DNA of 64,000 bases from Devosia sp. (lineage in GTDB: Bacteria > Pseudomonadota > Alphaproteobacteria > Rhizobiales > Devosiaceae). This document shows positions 43,186-52,943 of the stretch, piece by piece (position 1 is the first letter of the stretch; the number at the start of each line of letters is the position of its first letter). Location: positions 54,126 through 118,125 of the forward strand of contig NZ_JAQGJV010000003.1 of the NCBI RefSeq assembly GCF_028290435.1, read 5' to 3'. The position numbers and the translations under genes are program-made. The notes under the pieces were generated by a model. The model was not told where the DNA came from and searched no databases. It worked only from the letters and a program-made list of their open reading frames with translations.

Positions 43186-43965
43186 ATGCGCATCGCCACC
43201 TGGAATATCAACGGCATCAAGGCGCGGCTGGAATTGCTGGTGAAATGGCTGGCCGAGGAAAAGCCGGACATCGTTTGCCTGCAGGAGATCAAGACCGTCG
43301 ACGAGGGCTTCCCGCGCGCCGAAATCGAGGCGCTGGGCTACAATGTCGAAACCCACGGGCAAAAGAGCTGGAACGGCGTCGCCATCCTGTCGCTAGTGAA
43401 GTTCGACGAGGTGACGCGCGGGCTACCTGGCGATGATGCAGATGAGCAGGCGCGGCTGATCGAGGGCGTGTTCTCGGTCGAAACCGGCGCGATCCGCGTC
43501 TGCAACATCTACCTGCCCAACGGCAATCCGGTGGATACCGAGAAATTCCCCTACAAACTTCGCTGGATGGAGCGGCTGACGGCGTTCACCGAAGGCCGTC
43601 TGGCACTGGAGGAGCCCTTCATCCTGCTCGGTGACTTCAACCTGATCCCCGCGCCGATCGACGCGCATGACCCGGAAGCCTGGTGGGGCGACGCCCTCTA
43701 CCGCCCCGAAAGCCTGGAACGTTTCCGCACCCTGAGCAATCTGGGCCTGACCGATGCCCTGCGGGCGATAACAGCGGGGCCGGTCTACACGTTCTGGGAT
43801 TTCCAGGCCGGTGCCTGGCGCCGCAATGCCGGCATCCGCATCGACCACCTGATGCTGTCGCCCCAGGCGGCCGACCGGCTGGATGGTGTGACTGTGCACA
43901 AGGACGTGCGCGGCTGGGACAAGCCGAGCGATCACGTGCCGGTCGAGGGCCAGTTTAGCTTTTAG
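43186..43965 (+). CDS. xth: exodeoxyribonuclease III / AP endonuclease
   Basis: A 259-residue endonuclease/exonuclease/phosphatase-fold protein cutting at abasic sites in base excision repair. Asn7 (ATWNINGIKARL) and Glu34 (VCLQEIK) bind metal, GDFNLIP is the central Asp/Asn motif, and RIDHLML and PSDHVPV hold the final Asp and His. Its stop overlaps by 4 bases the stop of the convergent 78-residue gene. Confidence 0.96.
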   Translation: MRIATWNINGIKARLELLVKWLAEEKPDIVCLQEIKTVDEGFPRAEIEALGYNVETHGQKSWNGVAILSLVKFDEVTRGLPGDDADEQARLIEGVFSVETGAIRVCNIYLPNGNPVDTEKFPYKLRWMERLTAFTEGRLALEEPFILLGDFNLIPAPIDAHDPEAWWGDALYRPESLERFRTLSNLGLTDALRAITAGPVYTFWDFQAGAWRRNAGIRIDHLMLSPQAADRLDGVTVHKDVRGWDKPSDHVPVEGQFSF

Positions 43966-44198
43966 GACGCGCTGTCGTCTTCCATCGGCCGGCCGTAGGC
44001 AGCATGAAACGCCGCGCTGAGGTCGTCAAACTTCACGGCCACCACGGTCTCCGGCAGGTGATAGGTGATACTTTCGTCATTCCATACGAGTTTTAGCAAT
44101 TTGCCATCAGGCGTGAGGAAGGCCTGGGGACCATCACCCCAACATGACACCAGAACGCCCGGAATATCGTCCGTGGCCGGAATAAAGACTGGAAGCAT
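43962..44198 (-). CDS. 78-residue protein of unknown function
   Basis: A short soluble protein beginning MLPVFIPATDDIPGVLVSCW and ending in an acidic tail. It alternates beta-prone segments (AFLTPDGKLLKLVWNDESIT, HLPETVVAVKFDDL) and has no helix or signal peptide clearly predicted by eye. Conserved-looking codon use supports expression. It lies between exonuclease III (convergent) and the Sel1 gene upstream on the same strand (23-base gap). No family was recognised. Confidence 0.55.
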   Translation of the reverse strand: MLPVFIPATDDIPGVLVSCWGDGPQAFLTPDGKLLKLVWNDESITYHLPETVVAVKFDDLSAAFHAAYGRPMEDDSAS

Positions 44199-44221
44199 GG
44201 CATCCCCCTTACTCCGATGCT

Positions 44222-45034
44222 TTACAACCCGCCGAACTGCGTCCCGAGTGTATCAGCCATCTTCACCGCATCGCTGCGCTGATCGGCTGTCGCCACCGAC
44301 ATGGCGCGGTTGAGCAGTTCATCGACCCAATCGGCGTCGGCAGTGCCCGCGACACGCTTGTGCGCCAGCGTCAGCCACATCAGTCCCTCGACCGGCTGCG
44401 GTGCCAGGCCCTGAATGCCGTTAAACAATAGATCACCGAGCTTGGCCTGAGCCAAAGCATGGCCCTTACGAGCGGCAAGCGAGAACCACCGGGCGCTCTG
44501 CAGCGGATTGATGCCGAGGCCGCCTTCTTCCATATACAGCTCACCGACACGGTATTGCGCATCGGCGTCGCCAAAATAAGACGCGGCGTGCAATAGCAGC
44601 GCGTGCGAGCGGTTGGCGTCGGCCTGGATGCCGGCTCCCGGCAGGCCATCGCGATAATATTCGCCGACCTTGACGAACGACTGAGCGACGATGTCGGCCT
44701 CGATGCCTTTAGGCGCCGCGTCGGCGTGCTGATTGGCGATCTGGGAGAAATAGCCGAAGGCCTTGGCCTGGTCTTTTTCCACGCCCTCGCCGTTTTCATA
44801 CATGGTGCCGAGCTGCCACATGGCCATGGGCTGGCCGGCATCAGCCGCATCCTCGAGCGCGCCGAGCAGGTCGTCGCGCGATACACCGCCGCCTGCCCCG
44901 TCAAGCATGTTAGCCATGCCGAGGGCGGCGTCGGCCGCTGTCTGCGCATAAGCGGGTGCCATTGTGACCGACATGGTCATCATGATCAGCGCCGCCGTAG
45001 CGGAAATCAGGGATTGGTCCCTAATGACCCGCAT
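44222..45034 (-). CDS. secreted Sel1-repeat protein
   Basis: A 270-residue protein. The signal peptide ends about residue 30 (MAPAYA, then QTAADAA). Sel1-type helical repeats follow: GQPMAMWQLGTMYENGEGVEKD, DAKVGEYYRDGLPG-like, DAQYRVGELYMEEGGLGI and ALAQAKLGDLLFNGIQG. Such proteins usually bind other proteins, often in the periplasm. ATG 45034 follows AAGGAGT at a workable distance; ATG 45037 directly upstream is too close. The same frame stays open for another 400 bases upstream, which is treated as non-coding. Confidence 0.82.
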   Translation of the reverse strand: MRVIRDQSLISATAALIMMTMSVTMAPAYAQTAADAALGMANMLDGAGGGVSRDDLLGALEDAADAGQPMAMWQLGTMYENGEGVEKDQAKAFGYFSQIANQHADAAPKGIEADIVAQSFVKVGEYYRDGLPGAGIQADANRSHALLLHAASYFGDADAQYRVGELYMEEGGLGINPLQSARWFSLAARKGHALAQAKLGDLLFNGIQGLAPQPVEGLMWLTLAHKRVAGTADADWVDELLNRAMSVATADQRSDAVKMADTLGTQFGGL

Positions 45035-45603
45035 CATACTCCTTTTGCCAGCCCAAAGGCCGGCGAACTTTCCATCGAGCCTGCGCGGCTTCCGTTCGCT
45101 GCGCATCGCGCCCCGCTGGGCGCGTATATCGCTCGTCATTTTTGCCGAACCCTCGGCCGGAATGGCAGAGCGGGTTCGCGTTAAGACATTAGTAAACTGC
45201 GTTTGTGACCGCATTTGAGCCGACCACTTCACCGGCTCGCGATCGCGTCCGACGAAGCGGCCAAAGCCCGTTTGCCAGTGCCTCAATACACGGTCATTCC
45301 GTTTATCAGCATTCCCATTCAACCCCTTGTCGTTCAATCGCAAATAACGATCAAGAAAAGCGGCCATCTCGTCTGGATGGGCGTGAACTGCAGTGAGGAT
45401 GGCCCGCTGTCGAACCAGTCCCCAGATGCCACCCGCCAATCGCGTTGTCATTCTGGTTTAGGGTCAGATTGTGGCGGGAAACATCGCCAAATGATTGACG
45501 ACAGGCGTGTGAAAATGGAATCGCAAGGGCTGTTGCGGAATCGTCACAGAAGTTGAATGGAGGATGAACGAAATCCGTTCAAACCGAGGTCGATTTCTAA
45601 AAT
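45035..45603. other. 569-base gap between Sel1 and transporter genes
   Basis: Both flanking genes are on the minus strand. A minus-strand frame is open across 45035-45451 and joins the Sel1 gene, but its residues are Arg-rich and lack a recognisable domain. No tRNA, terminator with a T-run or repeat was recognised. The promoter of the Sel1 gene should be here. Confidence 0.4.
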
Positions 45604-46611
45604 CTACAGCCAGCGCTTGCCGCGCATCCACCACACGATACCGAGCGAGATCAGCAGCAGGCCGACGCAGACGCTCCAGAACGAGTGGGAATTGTCCGAG
45701 AACGGAATGCCCGCGACGTTCATGCCGAGCACGCCAGTCAGCAGCGTCAACGGCATGAACACCACGGTGACGGCGGCGAGGATCAGCATGGTCTTGTTCA
45801 TCTGCTCGGCGCGGGCATCGATGATCTGTTCGTGCACCAGCACGGCGCGTTCGGACATGGCCTGCAGCTCATCCCCGATGCGCGCCGCCCGCGCCGAGGC
45901 CTCGCGCAGGCGCAGCCGGTCGCGCGTGGTGAAGAAGCTGAGGTCCTCGATTTCGAGCGTATTGAGCATGTCACGTTGCGGCCAGACCAGGCGGCGGAAG
46001 CTGATCAGCGTACGCCGCAGGTGCGAGAGCCGATTTTGCGCCTGGGAAGAATGCTGAACGATCAGCGTTTCCTCGATATCGTCCAGCTTGTCGCCCAGCA
46101 TTTCGATCAGCGGTTCGAGCCGATCGGCGGCGCGCAGACCGAGCCGGGCCACCAGGTCAGCGGGTGATACCGGCGCGTGATGAGATTGCTCCCAGTGGGT
46201 GATCCCGAGAAATTCGGGGATGTTCAGCTCCGAGGAGATGATCACCCTGCCCTTTTCGATCCACAGCGTCATCAATTGGCGGCCGATGTCGTCGGGCTCG
46301 GCGCCTGGACGGGCGACGCGCATCACCACCATGGCGCGATCATCGAGCACGATGCAGCGCGAGCGGGTGCTGGGCACGGTCAGCAGATCGGCATTGAACG
46401 GGCCGAGTTCGCCCTTGAGCCAGACTTTGAAGGCCGGCTCCTTGGATTTGCCGCTGACCACAATGAAACCCCGTGCGGGCACCACCGGCTTGTCCGCCGA
46501 TGGCACCTGGCGCACGACACCCCCCTTGCCATCAAAGATCAGCAGCATGGCCGCGCCGATGGTGCCGGCTACTGCCGGGTCGGCCGGTGGCTCGCGCGGG
46601 ATGTCGTCCAT
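45604..46611 (-). CDS. zntB: CorA-family transporter, ZntB type
   Basis: A 335-residue inner-membrane protein. A large cytoplasmic domain is followed by two C-terminal helices; the first ends with GVLGMNVAGIPFSD, holding the GMN motif essential in CorA channels. The short helical linker and the sequence IARVGDEL-like SARAARIGDELQAMSERAVLVHEQ are typical of ZntB zinc transporters. Zinc or magnesium substrate cannot be settled from sequence. It starts 7 bases after the valS stop, so the two are probably cotranscribed. Confidence 0.85.
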   Translation of the reverse strand: MDDIPREPPADPAVAGTIGAAMLLIFDGKGGVVRQVPSADKPVVPARGFIVVSGKSKEPAFKVWLKGELGPFNADLLTVPSTRSRCIVLDDRAMVVMRVARPGAEPDDIGRQLMTLWIEKGRVIISSELNIPEFLGITHWEQSHHAPVSPADLVARLGLRAADRLEPLIEMLGDKLDDIEETLIVQHSSQAQNRLSHLRRTLISFRRLVWPQRDMLNTLEIEDLSFFTTRDRLRLREASARAARIGDELQAMSERAVLVHEQIIDARAEQMNKTMLILAAVTVVFMPLTLLTGVLGMNVAGIPFSDNSHSFWSVCVGLLLISLGIVWWMRGKRWL

Positions 46612-46618
46612 GGTGGTG

Positions 46619-49498
46619 TTAGCTCAAACGCTTGAGGGCTTCGAGGATATGATCGCGCCGTTCTACGGCCGCTTGACGACGGGCTTTCTGCTCCTCGATC
46701 ACTTCTTCGGGCGCCTTGGCGACAAACTGCTCGTTACCGAGCTTCTTGTCGATCTGAGAGACCTCGGCGTTGAGCTTGTCGACCTCCTTGGAGAGGCGGG
46801 CCTTTTCGACGGCGAGATCGATGAAATCGGCCAGCGGCAGCGCCCAGGTGGCTTCGCCGACGACGAACTGGGCCGAGTTGGCCGGGGCCGTCGCCTGCGG
46901 GGTGATATCCTCCAGCCGCGCCAGGCGGGTGATCAGCGAGGTGCCGGCGACGAGGCGAGCCAGCGTCGTTTCCGACGCGCCAACCACGACCAGAGATAGC
47001 TTGGCGCTGGCGGGCACGTTCATTTCGCTGCGCACCGAGCGCGCATTGGAGATCACGTCGATCAGCCATGACAGTTCGGCATCGGCATCGGCGTCTTCAA
47101 GGCCCGCGAGGTCGGGCCATTGGCCCAGGATCAGCAGGTTCTCGCGCGCCGGGCCGGTCTTGCCAGTTTCGGCCCACAGCTCTTCGGTGACGAAGGGCAT
47201 GAAGGGGTGCAGGATGGCCAGGATCTGATCGAGCGCCCACGCGGCAGTGGCGCGGGTTTCGGCCTTGGCGGCCTCGTTCTCACCCATAAACACGGGTTTG
47301 GCGAATTCGACATACCAGTCGCAGAACGTGCCCCAGACGAAGTCATAGGCAGCATTGGCGGCTTCGTTGAACTTGAAATCCTCGATGCCCTTGGTGACCG
47401 CGGCAGCGCCGCGCGCGGTGGCGCCGATGATCCAGCGGTTGAGCGGCAGCGTGGTCGCCTTGGGATCAAAGCCCTCGACGCGGAAGCACTCGTTCATTTC
47501 GAGGAAGCGCGCGGCATTCCACAGCTTGGTGACGAAGTTGCGATAGCCCTCGACGCGGCTGGTCGCCAGCTTGATGTCGCGGCCCTGCGCGGCCATGGCG
47601 GCCAGCGTGAAGCGCGTGGCATCGGCGCCATACTGATCGATCAGCTCCAGCGGATCGATGACATTGCCCTTGGTCTTGCTCATCTTCTGGCCCTTTTCGT
47701 CGCGGACCAGGGCGTGCATGTAGACGGTGTGGAACGGCTCTTCCTCGAGGAATTCCAGCCCCATCATCATCATGCGGGCGACCCAGAAGAAGATGATGTC
47801 GAAGCCGGTGACGAGCACATCGGTGGGATAATAGCGACGCAGTTCCGCCGTCTCGTCGGGCCAGCCCAGGGTCGAGAACGGCCAGAGCGCAGACGAGAAC
47901 CAAGTATCGAGCACGTCGGGATCGCGCCAAATCTCAAACGGCCCACTCTCTGATCGAACATCAAACTTCGAGGGATCACTCTTATCGAATGCCGCGGGCT
48001 GCTCAACGACAGCAACCTCAGCGCCGTAGTAGTCCTTGGCCTGTTGGATCGCTTCGGCCTCGTCTATCGCGACAAAGTCTTTCAGTTCAAACGCTGCTGT
48101 TCGCCAGAGCGAGCCATCTTCTGACTTCTTTCGTCCGTACCAGACGGGGATGCGATGACCCCACCAAAGCTGGCGTGAAATGCACCAGGGCTTGATGTTT
48201 TCCAGCCAGGCGAAATAGGTGTTTTCGTACTGTTGCGGCACGAACTTGGTGCGGCCTTCGCGGACGGACGCCATGGCAGGCTGGGCCAGCACATCGGCCT
48301 TGACCCACCACTGGTCGGTCAAGAAGGGCTCGATGACGACGAGCTTGGACTTCTCGTCATGGGGCACCATGATCTTCTTGTCCTCGATGTGATCGAGGCC
48401 ACGGGTCGGATTTTCTTCCGCCAGCGCCGTCAGGTCGGCCACAATCGCCTTGCGCGCGACGAAGCGATCCATGCCGCGATAGGCGGCCGGGATGAACTCG
48501 TCCAGAACGATCGAGCCGTTCGTGGTGAAGACGTTGATCTGCTCGAGATTGTTGCGAACACCGACCTCGAAATCGTTGAAGTCATGCGCCGGGGTGATTT
48601 TGACCGCGCCGGTGCCCAGCGTTGGGTCTGCGTATTCGTCAGCCACGATGGGAATGCGTCGGCCCACCAGCGGGAGGTCGACGAATTTGCCGACCAGGCT
48701 CGCATAGCGCTCGTCCTCGGGATGCACCGCAATGCCGCTGTCGCCCAGCATGGTCTCGGGGCGCGTGGTGGCGACAATGATATAGTCGCGCGTCTCCCAT
48801 TCGGTGGGCTTGCCGTCCTCGTCATGGGCGATGGGGAATTGGTAGGTCACGCCATCCGCCAGAGGATAGCGCAGATGCCACATGTGGCCCTTGATCTCGA
48901 TGTTCTCAACTTCGAGGTCGGAAATGGCGGTTTCCAGCCCCGGATGCCAGTTGACCAGCCGCTTGGCGCGATAGATCAGGCCGCGCTTGTGCAGCTCGAC
49001 GAACACCTTGGTGACGGCGCGGACCATCTGGTCGTCCGGCGCGCCATTTTCACCCATGGTGAAGCGTTCACGGCTGAAATCGGCCGAGGCGCCGAGGCGC
49101 TGCAGCTGGTTGAAAATGGTGCCGCCGCTTTCGGCCTTCCACTCCCAGACGCGTTCCAGGAACTTTTCGCGGCCCATTTCGCGGCGGCCGGGAAGCTGGC
49201 GCTCCATCAACTGGCGCTCGACCATCATCTGGGTAGCGATGCCCGCATGGTCCATGCCCGGCTGCCACAGCACGTCCTTCTTCAGCATGCGGTTGAACCG
49301 CACCAGGATGTCTTGAATGGTATTGTTCAACGCGTGCCCGATATGCAGCGAGCCGGTAACGTTGGGCGGCGGGATGACGATGGTGAAGGTCTCGGCGCCT
49401 TCGGCGGCCCCTGCCCCGGCGGCAAAGGCATTGGCCTTCAGCCAGTCGGCATAGATACGGGTCTCGACGGCGGCGGGCTCGTAGCTTTTTTCGATCAT
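46619..49498 (-). CDS. valS: valyl-tRNA synthetase
   Basis: A 959-residue class I synthetase. The HIGH motif is HIGH (PPPNVTGSLHIGHAL, about 52-55), the KMSKS loop is KMSKTKGN, and the editing domain between them has TTRPETMLGDSG. The C-terminal coiled coil (LAVEKARLSKEVDKLNAEVSQ onward) contacts the tRNA. ATG 49498 is preferred; a GTG at 49510 is in frame. It is downstream of popZ. Confidence 0.97.
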   Translation of the reverse strand: MIEKSYEPAAVETRIYADWLKANAFAAGAGAAEGAETFTIVIPPPNVTGSLHIGHALNNTIQDILVRFNRMLKKDVLWQPGMDHAGIATQMMVERQLMERQLPGRREMGREKFLERVWEWKAESGGTIFNQLQRLGASADFSRERFTMGENGAPDDQMVRAVTKVFVELHKRGLIYRAKRLVNWHPGLETAISDLEVENIEIKGHMWHLRYPLADGVTYQFPIAHDEDGKPTEWETRDYIIVATTRPETMLGDSGIAVHPEDERYASLVGKFVDLPLVGRRIPIVADEYADPTLGTGAVKITPAHDFNDFEVGVRNNLEQINVFTTNGSIVLDEFIPAAYRGMDRFVARKAIVADLTALAEENPTRGLDHIEDKKIMVPHDEKSKLVVIEPFLTDQWWVKADVLAQPAMASVREGRTKFVPQQYENTYFAWLENIKPWCISRQLWWGHRIPVWYGRKKSEDGSLWRTAAFELKDFVAIDEAEAIQQAKDYYGAEVAVVEQPAAFDKSDPSKFDVRSESGPFEIWRDPDVLDTWFSSALWPFSTLGWPDETAELRRYYPTDVLVTGFDIIFFWVARMMMMGLEFLEEEPFHTVYMHALVRDEKGQKMSKTKGNVIDPLELIDQYGADATRFTLAAMAAQGRDIKLATSRVEGYRNFVTKLWNAARFLEMNECFRVEGFDPKATTLPLNRWIIGATARGAAAVTKGIEDFKFNEAANAAYDFVWGTFCDWYVEFAKPVFMGENEAAKAETRATAAWALDQILAILHPFMPFVTEELWAETGKTGPARENLLILGQWPDLAGLEDADADAELSWLIDVISNARSVRSEMNVPASAKLSLVVVGASETTLARLVAGTSLITRLARLEDITPQATAPANSAQFVVGEATWALPLADFIDLAVEKARLSKEVDKLNAEVSQIDKKLGNEQFVAKAPEEVIEEQKARRQAAVERRDHILEALKRLS

Positions 49499-49634
49499 CA
49501 CGTCACTCACAACGGCAACAACCCGCCAAGTCTGGTGACGCGGCGGGCCGGTTCAAAGGGTTGGGCAGACTTCAAGCAAATGCGCGCCGCAGGGTCAACA
49601 GCGACGCGTCATCAGCTCTATATATAGGAAGGCT

Positions 49635-50420
49635 TCAATCGCCGCGGGAGACGCGAGCGATTTCCTTTTCCACCATGCGCTCGACGACCGATGGCAGGTT
49701 TTCGTCCAGCCATTCCTTGAGCATGGGGCGCAGCATGTCGCGCATCAGCGACTCGATCGTGGCGCCGGAATTGCCCAAGCCCATGCGGTTCAGCTTGGTG
49801 ATCGAGGAGCGGACGGCCGACTGGGTCGCAGGTTCAATCAATTGTTCGGCCATATCGGAGCTCAGGGTCGGATCGGGCATTGGTGCGGCCTGCGCAACCG
49901 AAGGCTGCGGCCGGAAGGCAGCGGCGGGCGGCGCGGTGAACGCGGGTTCCTCGGCCTCAGGCTCGAAAGTCGCCTCGGGCTCGGGAGCCAGGAAAGCCGC
50001 AAATGAGGTTTCCGGCTCGGGTTCGGCTTCCGGCTCGGCGATATCGAAGGTGATGTCCTCGGCCTCGACCAGTTCGGGCGGAACGAAGGCGCGCGGCGCA
50101 AAGGCGATCGGCTCTTCCTCTTCGACCGCGGCGATCGGGTTGAAGCTCAAGCCTGCCATCGGATCATCGTCGTCCTGGTCTTCAAGAATCTGGGAGGACG
50201 ACAGCGCTAGCGGCTCGATATCTTCGAGCATGTCGTTGAGATCGCGATTGGCAGCGGGGGCCGGCGCCAAGGCCGGCCGGGCCGGAGTTGCCTGCATCGG
50301 CGGCGGCGCTGCCTGGGCAGAGGGCCGGCGTGGCACGGTCGCATCGTCGTCAGCAATAATCTGCCGGATAGACGACAGAATTTCATCCATCGACGGCTCT
50401 TTGGGGGCAGGCTTATTCAT
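49635..50420 (-). CDS. popZ: polar organizing protein PopZ (DUF2497)
   Basis: A 261-residue acidic scaffold protein. The N-terminal motif EPSMDEILSSIRQIIADDD binds partners, the middle is a long Glu/Pro-rich disordered spacer, and the C-terminus (about 190-261) has the oligomerisation helices with LIEPATQSAVRSSITKLNRM and LRPMLKEWLDENLPSVVERM. In Caulobacter and Rhizobiales PopZ forms polar condensates that anchor the chromosome origin. Position between tolC and valS matches relatives. Confidence 0.93.
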   Translation of the reverse strand: MNKPAPKEPSMDEILSSIRQIIADDDATVPRRPSAQAAPPPMQATPARPALAPAPAANRDLNDMLEDIEPLALSSSQILEDQDDDDPMAGLSFNPIAAVEEEEPIAFAPRAFVPPELVEAEDITFDIAEPEAEPEPETSFAAFLAPEPEATFEPEAEEPAFTAPPAAAFRPQPSVAQAAPMPDPTLSSDMAEQLIEPATQSAVRSSITKLNRMGLGNSGATIESLMRDMLRPMLKEWLDENLPSVVERMVEKEIARVSRGD

Positions 50421-50619
50421 CGGTGCCTCTTACTCACTGCAGACATCGTGCTGGCGGCCATCCGCAACGTGGCCACCTGATTCGTCCCAACCACCTTAGA
50501 CCGGGCGGGAAGATTAAGGAATCGTGATCGTTCAGAACTGTAGGGTCTTCCACTAAAACTTGTGGCCGGACAATGTCCGGCCACCAATTGTGGATTGCAA
50601 ATCTTGTCAGCCAGCAAAG

Positions 50620-51978
50620 CTAGTCGGCGACGGTGCGCAATTCCTGCCACACGTCTTCGACGGTGGAAGTGTAGTTGTCGCCCGATTTGAGCGAGACGGG
50701 CAGCTTGAGCTCCGCGGCCGAGAGGCGCCCAGTGGCGGCGATCAGGGTGAACATGGCGATGACCCGGCTGGAGCTGGCCTGGATCAGAGCCTCCTTGGAG
50801 GTGGTCAGTTCGGCCTGCGAGTCGAGCACGTCGAGAGTGGTGCGCTGGCCGAGATCACGTTCCTGGATCACGCCATTGAGCACCTGCTGCACCGACGCGA
50901 CGCTGGCTTCTGCCGAGGTAATCTGGGCAGAGGCATTCTGCAGTGTCGACCAGGAGGTGATGACAGCCTCGCGGACCTCGTCATAGGTCGCCATGGCGTC
51001 GACTTCGCTCTTGATCTGCTCGATATTGGCCTTGCGCACGCTGGCGCCAAGCGCGCCGCCGGCATAGATCGGAATGGTCAGCGACAGCTTCACCGAGCCC
51101 GCAACACCTTGCTGGCCGGTATTGCCAAAGCAACCGATACCGCAGAGCGAGCCGATCAGGTCCAGGGTCGGGCCGAACGCGGCCTGGGCACCATCGGTGC
51201 CCGCTTGGCCTGCGCGAATGGCGGCCTTGGCGCTCAGGATCGCCGGGTGGCGCTCCTCGGCGCTGGCAATAGCGCTGTCGATGCTGGTGGGAATCATGGA
51301 GGCGAAACCGACATTGGAAGTCAGGTTGGACGCCTTGTGGCCGACCCAGCGCTGGTAGCTCGCCTGGCTGGTCTGCAGGCTGGCAACCGCGGCACGGTAG
51401 GAGGCGACGGCCTGGGCCTGGCGTGCGGTGGCCTGGGCCACATCGATCTTGGTGCCCTCGCCCACGTCGAGACGGTCATTGGCCGACTTCAACTGCGCGT
51501 CGTAAAAGGTGATGCTTTCCTGGCGCGACGCGACAAGCTGTGTATCGCGGATGACATTCATATAGGCCTGGGCCACCGAGAGCAGCACGTTCTGCTCGGC
51601 ATTGCGCAGCGCCTGGCCGCTCAAATCGGACAGCGCACGCGCCTGCTCGATCTGGGCTTCGGTCTTGAAATTGTCGAACAGGGTCTGGTTATAGCTGAGG
51701 CCGCCGGTCAGGCCGGTATCGCTTTGAAAACCGCCATTGGCGACCGACCAGCTATAGTCGCCGGTGATGTTGGCGCCGATCGTGGGGCGCTTGCCGGCTT
51801 CGCGCAGGGCGATATCCTCGGCAGCGGACTTCACGCTGAGCAACGCCGATTCGATATTGGGGTTGTTGGTGTAAGCGCTGGCCAGCGCCTGAGCCAAGGT
51901 TTCCGCTTGCGCCGCGACGGGCAGCGCTCCCAAAGCGACGGCCATGGCCCCCGCCATTAAAACACGCATTGGGTACAT
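50620..51978 (-). CDS. tolC: TolC-family outer membrane efflux protein
   Basis: A 452-residue protein. The signal peptide ends near residue 25 (LPVAAQA, then ETLAQALASAYTNNPNIES). The repeated helical hairpins of the periplasmic tunnel are seen in AEQNVLLSVAQAYMNVIRD and ARQAQAVASYRAAVASLQTSQ, with GLSYNQTLFDNFKTEAQ as part of the first barrel half. It forms the outer-membrane channel for type I secretion and RND pumps. ATG 51978 follows GGAGAG. The Pcm-like gene is upstream, 137 bases away. Confidence 0.93.
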   Translation of the reverse strand: MYPMRVLMAGAMAVALGALPVAAQAETLAQALASAYTNNPNIESALLSVKSAAEDIALREAGKRPTIGANITGDYSWSVANGGFQSDTGLTGGLSYNQTLFDNFKTEAQIEQARALSDLSGQALRNAEQNVLLSVAQAYMNVIRDTQLVASRQESITFYDAQLKSANDRLDVGEGTKIDVAQATARQAQAVASYRAAVASLQTSQASYQRWVGHKASNLTSNVGFASMIPTSIDSAIASAEERHPAILSAKAAIRAGQAGTDGAQAAFGPTLDLIGSLCGIGCFGNTGQQGVAGSVKLSLTIPIYAGGALGASVRKANIEQIKSEVDAMATYDEVREAVITSWSTLQNASAQITSAEASVASVQQVLNGVIQERDLGQRTTLDVLDSQAELTTSKEALIQASSSRVIAMFTLIAATGRLSAAELKLPVSLKSGDNYTSTVEDVWQELRTVAD

Positions 51979-52114
51979 GACCAACTCTCCAGTTCCATAC
52001 TCTTATGCCGCGAGTTGGGCCTTCCGGCCAGCCCTGGCAGTCCTTAGCAAAATTTCAACCGCGAGATAATTGGCTGCCGTGCCTAAGACGCAACAGTATC
52101 ATCCGCCACGATAG

Positions 52115-52762
52115 TTAAAAAACGAATTGTTCCGCCGGCCGCGTCGAACTCAGCGGCGGCAGGCTGGCATTGAACTCCGCACGGGCGGTTACCGCAGTGC
52201 CGGCCTTCACATAAACATTAGCCACCGCAACAGCACCGTGACGAATCATGGCCACCAGCCGGCCACCGTCCTTGAGCCGCGCAAACAGGGCCTGCGGCAC
52301 GGTTTCAACCGCGCCCTGCAGCACGATCACGTCGAAAACACCGCTTGCGTCGGCGATCGAGCCGCTGGTCACACGCCCATTGGCGACACCCAGCGAAGCG
52401 AGATTTGCATTGGCCACGGAGACCAAAGCCAGGTCTTCTTCCAGCCCCAGCACGTTGGCGCCAAGGCCGGCCAGAACCGCGACCGAATAGCCGGTGCCGG
52501 CCCCGATATCGAGCACGTCGTCTCCGGCCTGAACCTCGGCCAGTTGCACCAACTTGGCCAGCAGCGACGGCGGCGCCATGAAGCGCGAACCGGTGCCAAG
52601 CGGCTGGGTATCATCGATATAGGCAATGGACTTGCGCGCCTCGGGCACGAACAGTTCGCGCGGCACCCGGCCCATGACCGCCAAAATCCGGCGCTCCGTC
52701 ACGTGATGGGTGCGCAGTTGATTGTCGACCATCAGTTTACGCGCGAGTTCGTAGTCAACCAT
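52115..52762 (-). CDS. Pcm-like methyltransferase (protein-L-isoaspartate O-methyltransferase family)
   Basis: A 215-residue SAM-dependent methyltransferase. The family N-terminus is present (LARKLMVDNQLRTHHVTERRIL, VPRELFVPEARKSIAYID), as is the SAM motif VLDIGAGTGYSVAVLAGL. The isoaspartate-binding T-I-S-Q-P segment of true Pcm enzymes is replaced by SRFMAPPSLL, so repair activity is uncertain. Its position before tolC is conserved in related genera, where it is annotated as pcm. Confidence 0.85.
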   Translation of the reverse strand: MVDYELARKLMVDNQLRTHHVTERRILAVMGRVPRELFVPEARKSIAYIDDTQPLGTGSRFMAPPSLLAKLVQLAEVQAGDDVLDIGAGTGYSVAVLAGLGANVLGLEEDLALVSVANANLASLGVANGRVTSGSIADASGVFDVIVLQGAVETVPQALFARLKDGGRLVAMIRHGAVAVANVYVKAGTAVTARAEFNASLPPLSSTRPAEQFVF

Positions 52763-52943
52763 TGCGGCGCAGCCCCCTGCCTAGTTCATATGCCGGTTGT
52801 GAATATCCCCCGCGTCGTGCGCTTGCAAGCTGGTGTTACAAGGGCGCGACAAAAAGGCTGTGCGATTGAACCATATCGGCCACGCGCAAGATAGATAGGA
52901 TCAGAACTTGATTCCGGATTTTGCCGTAACACCTTGATCCATC

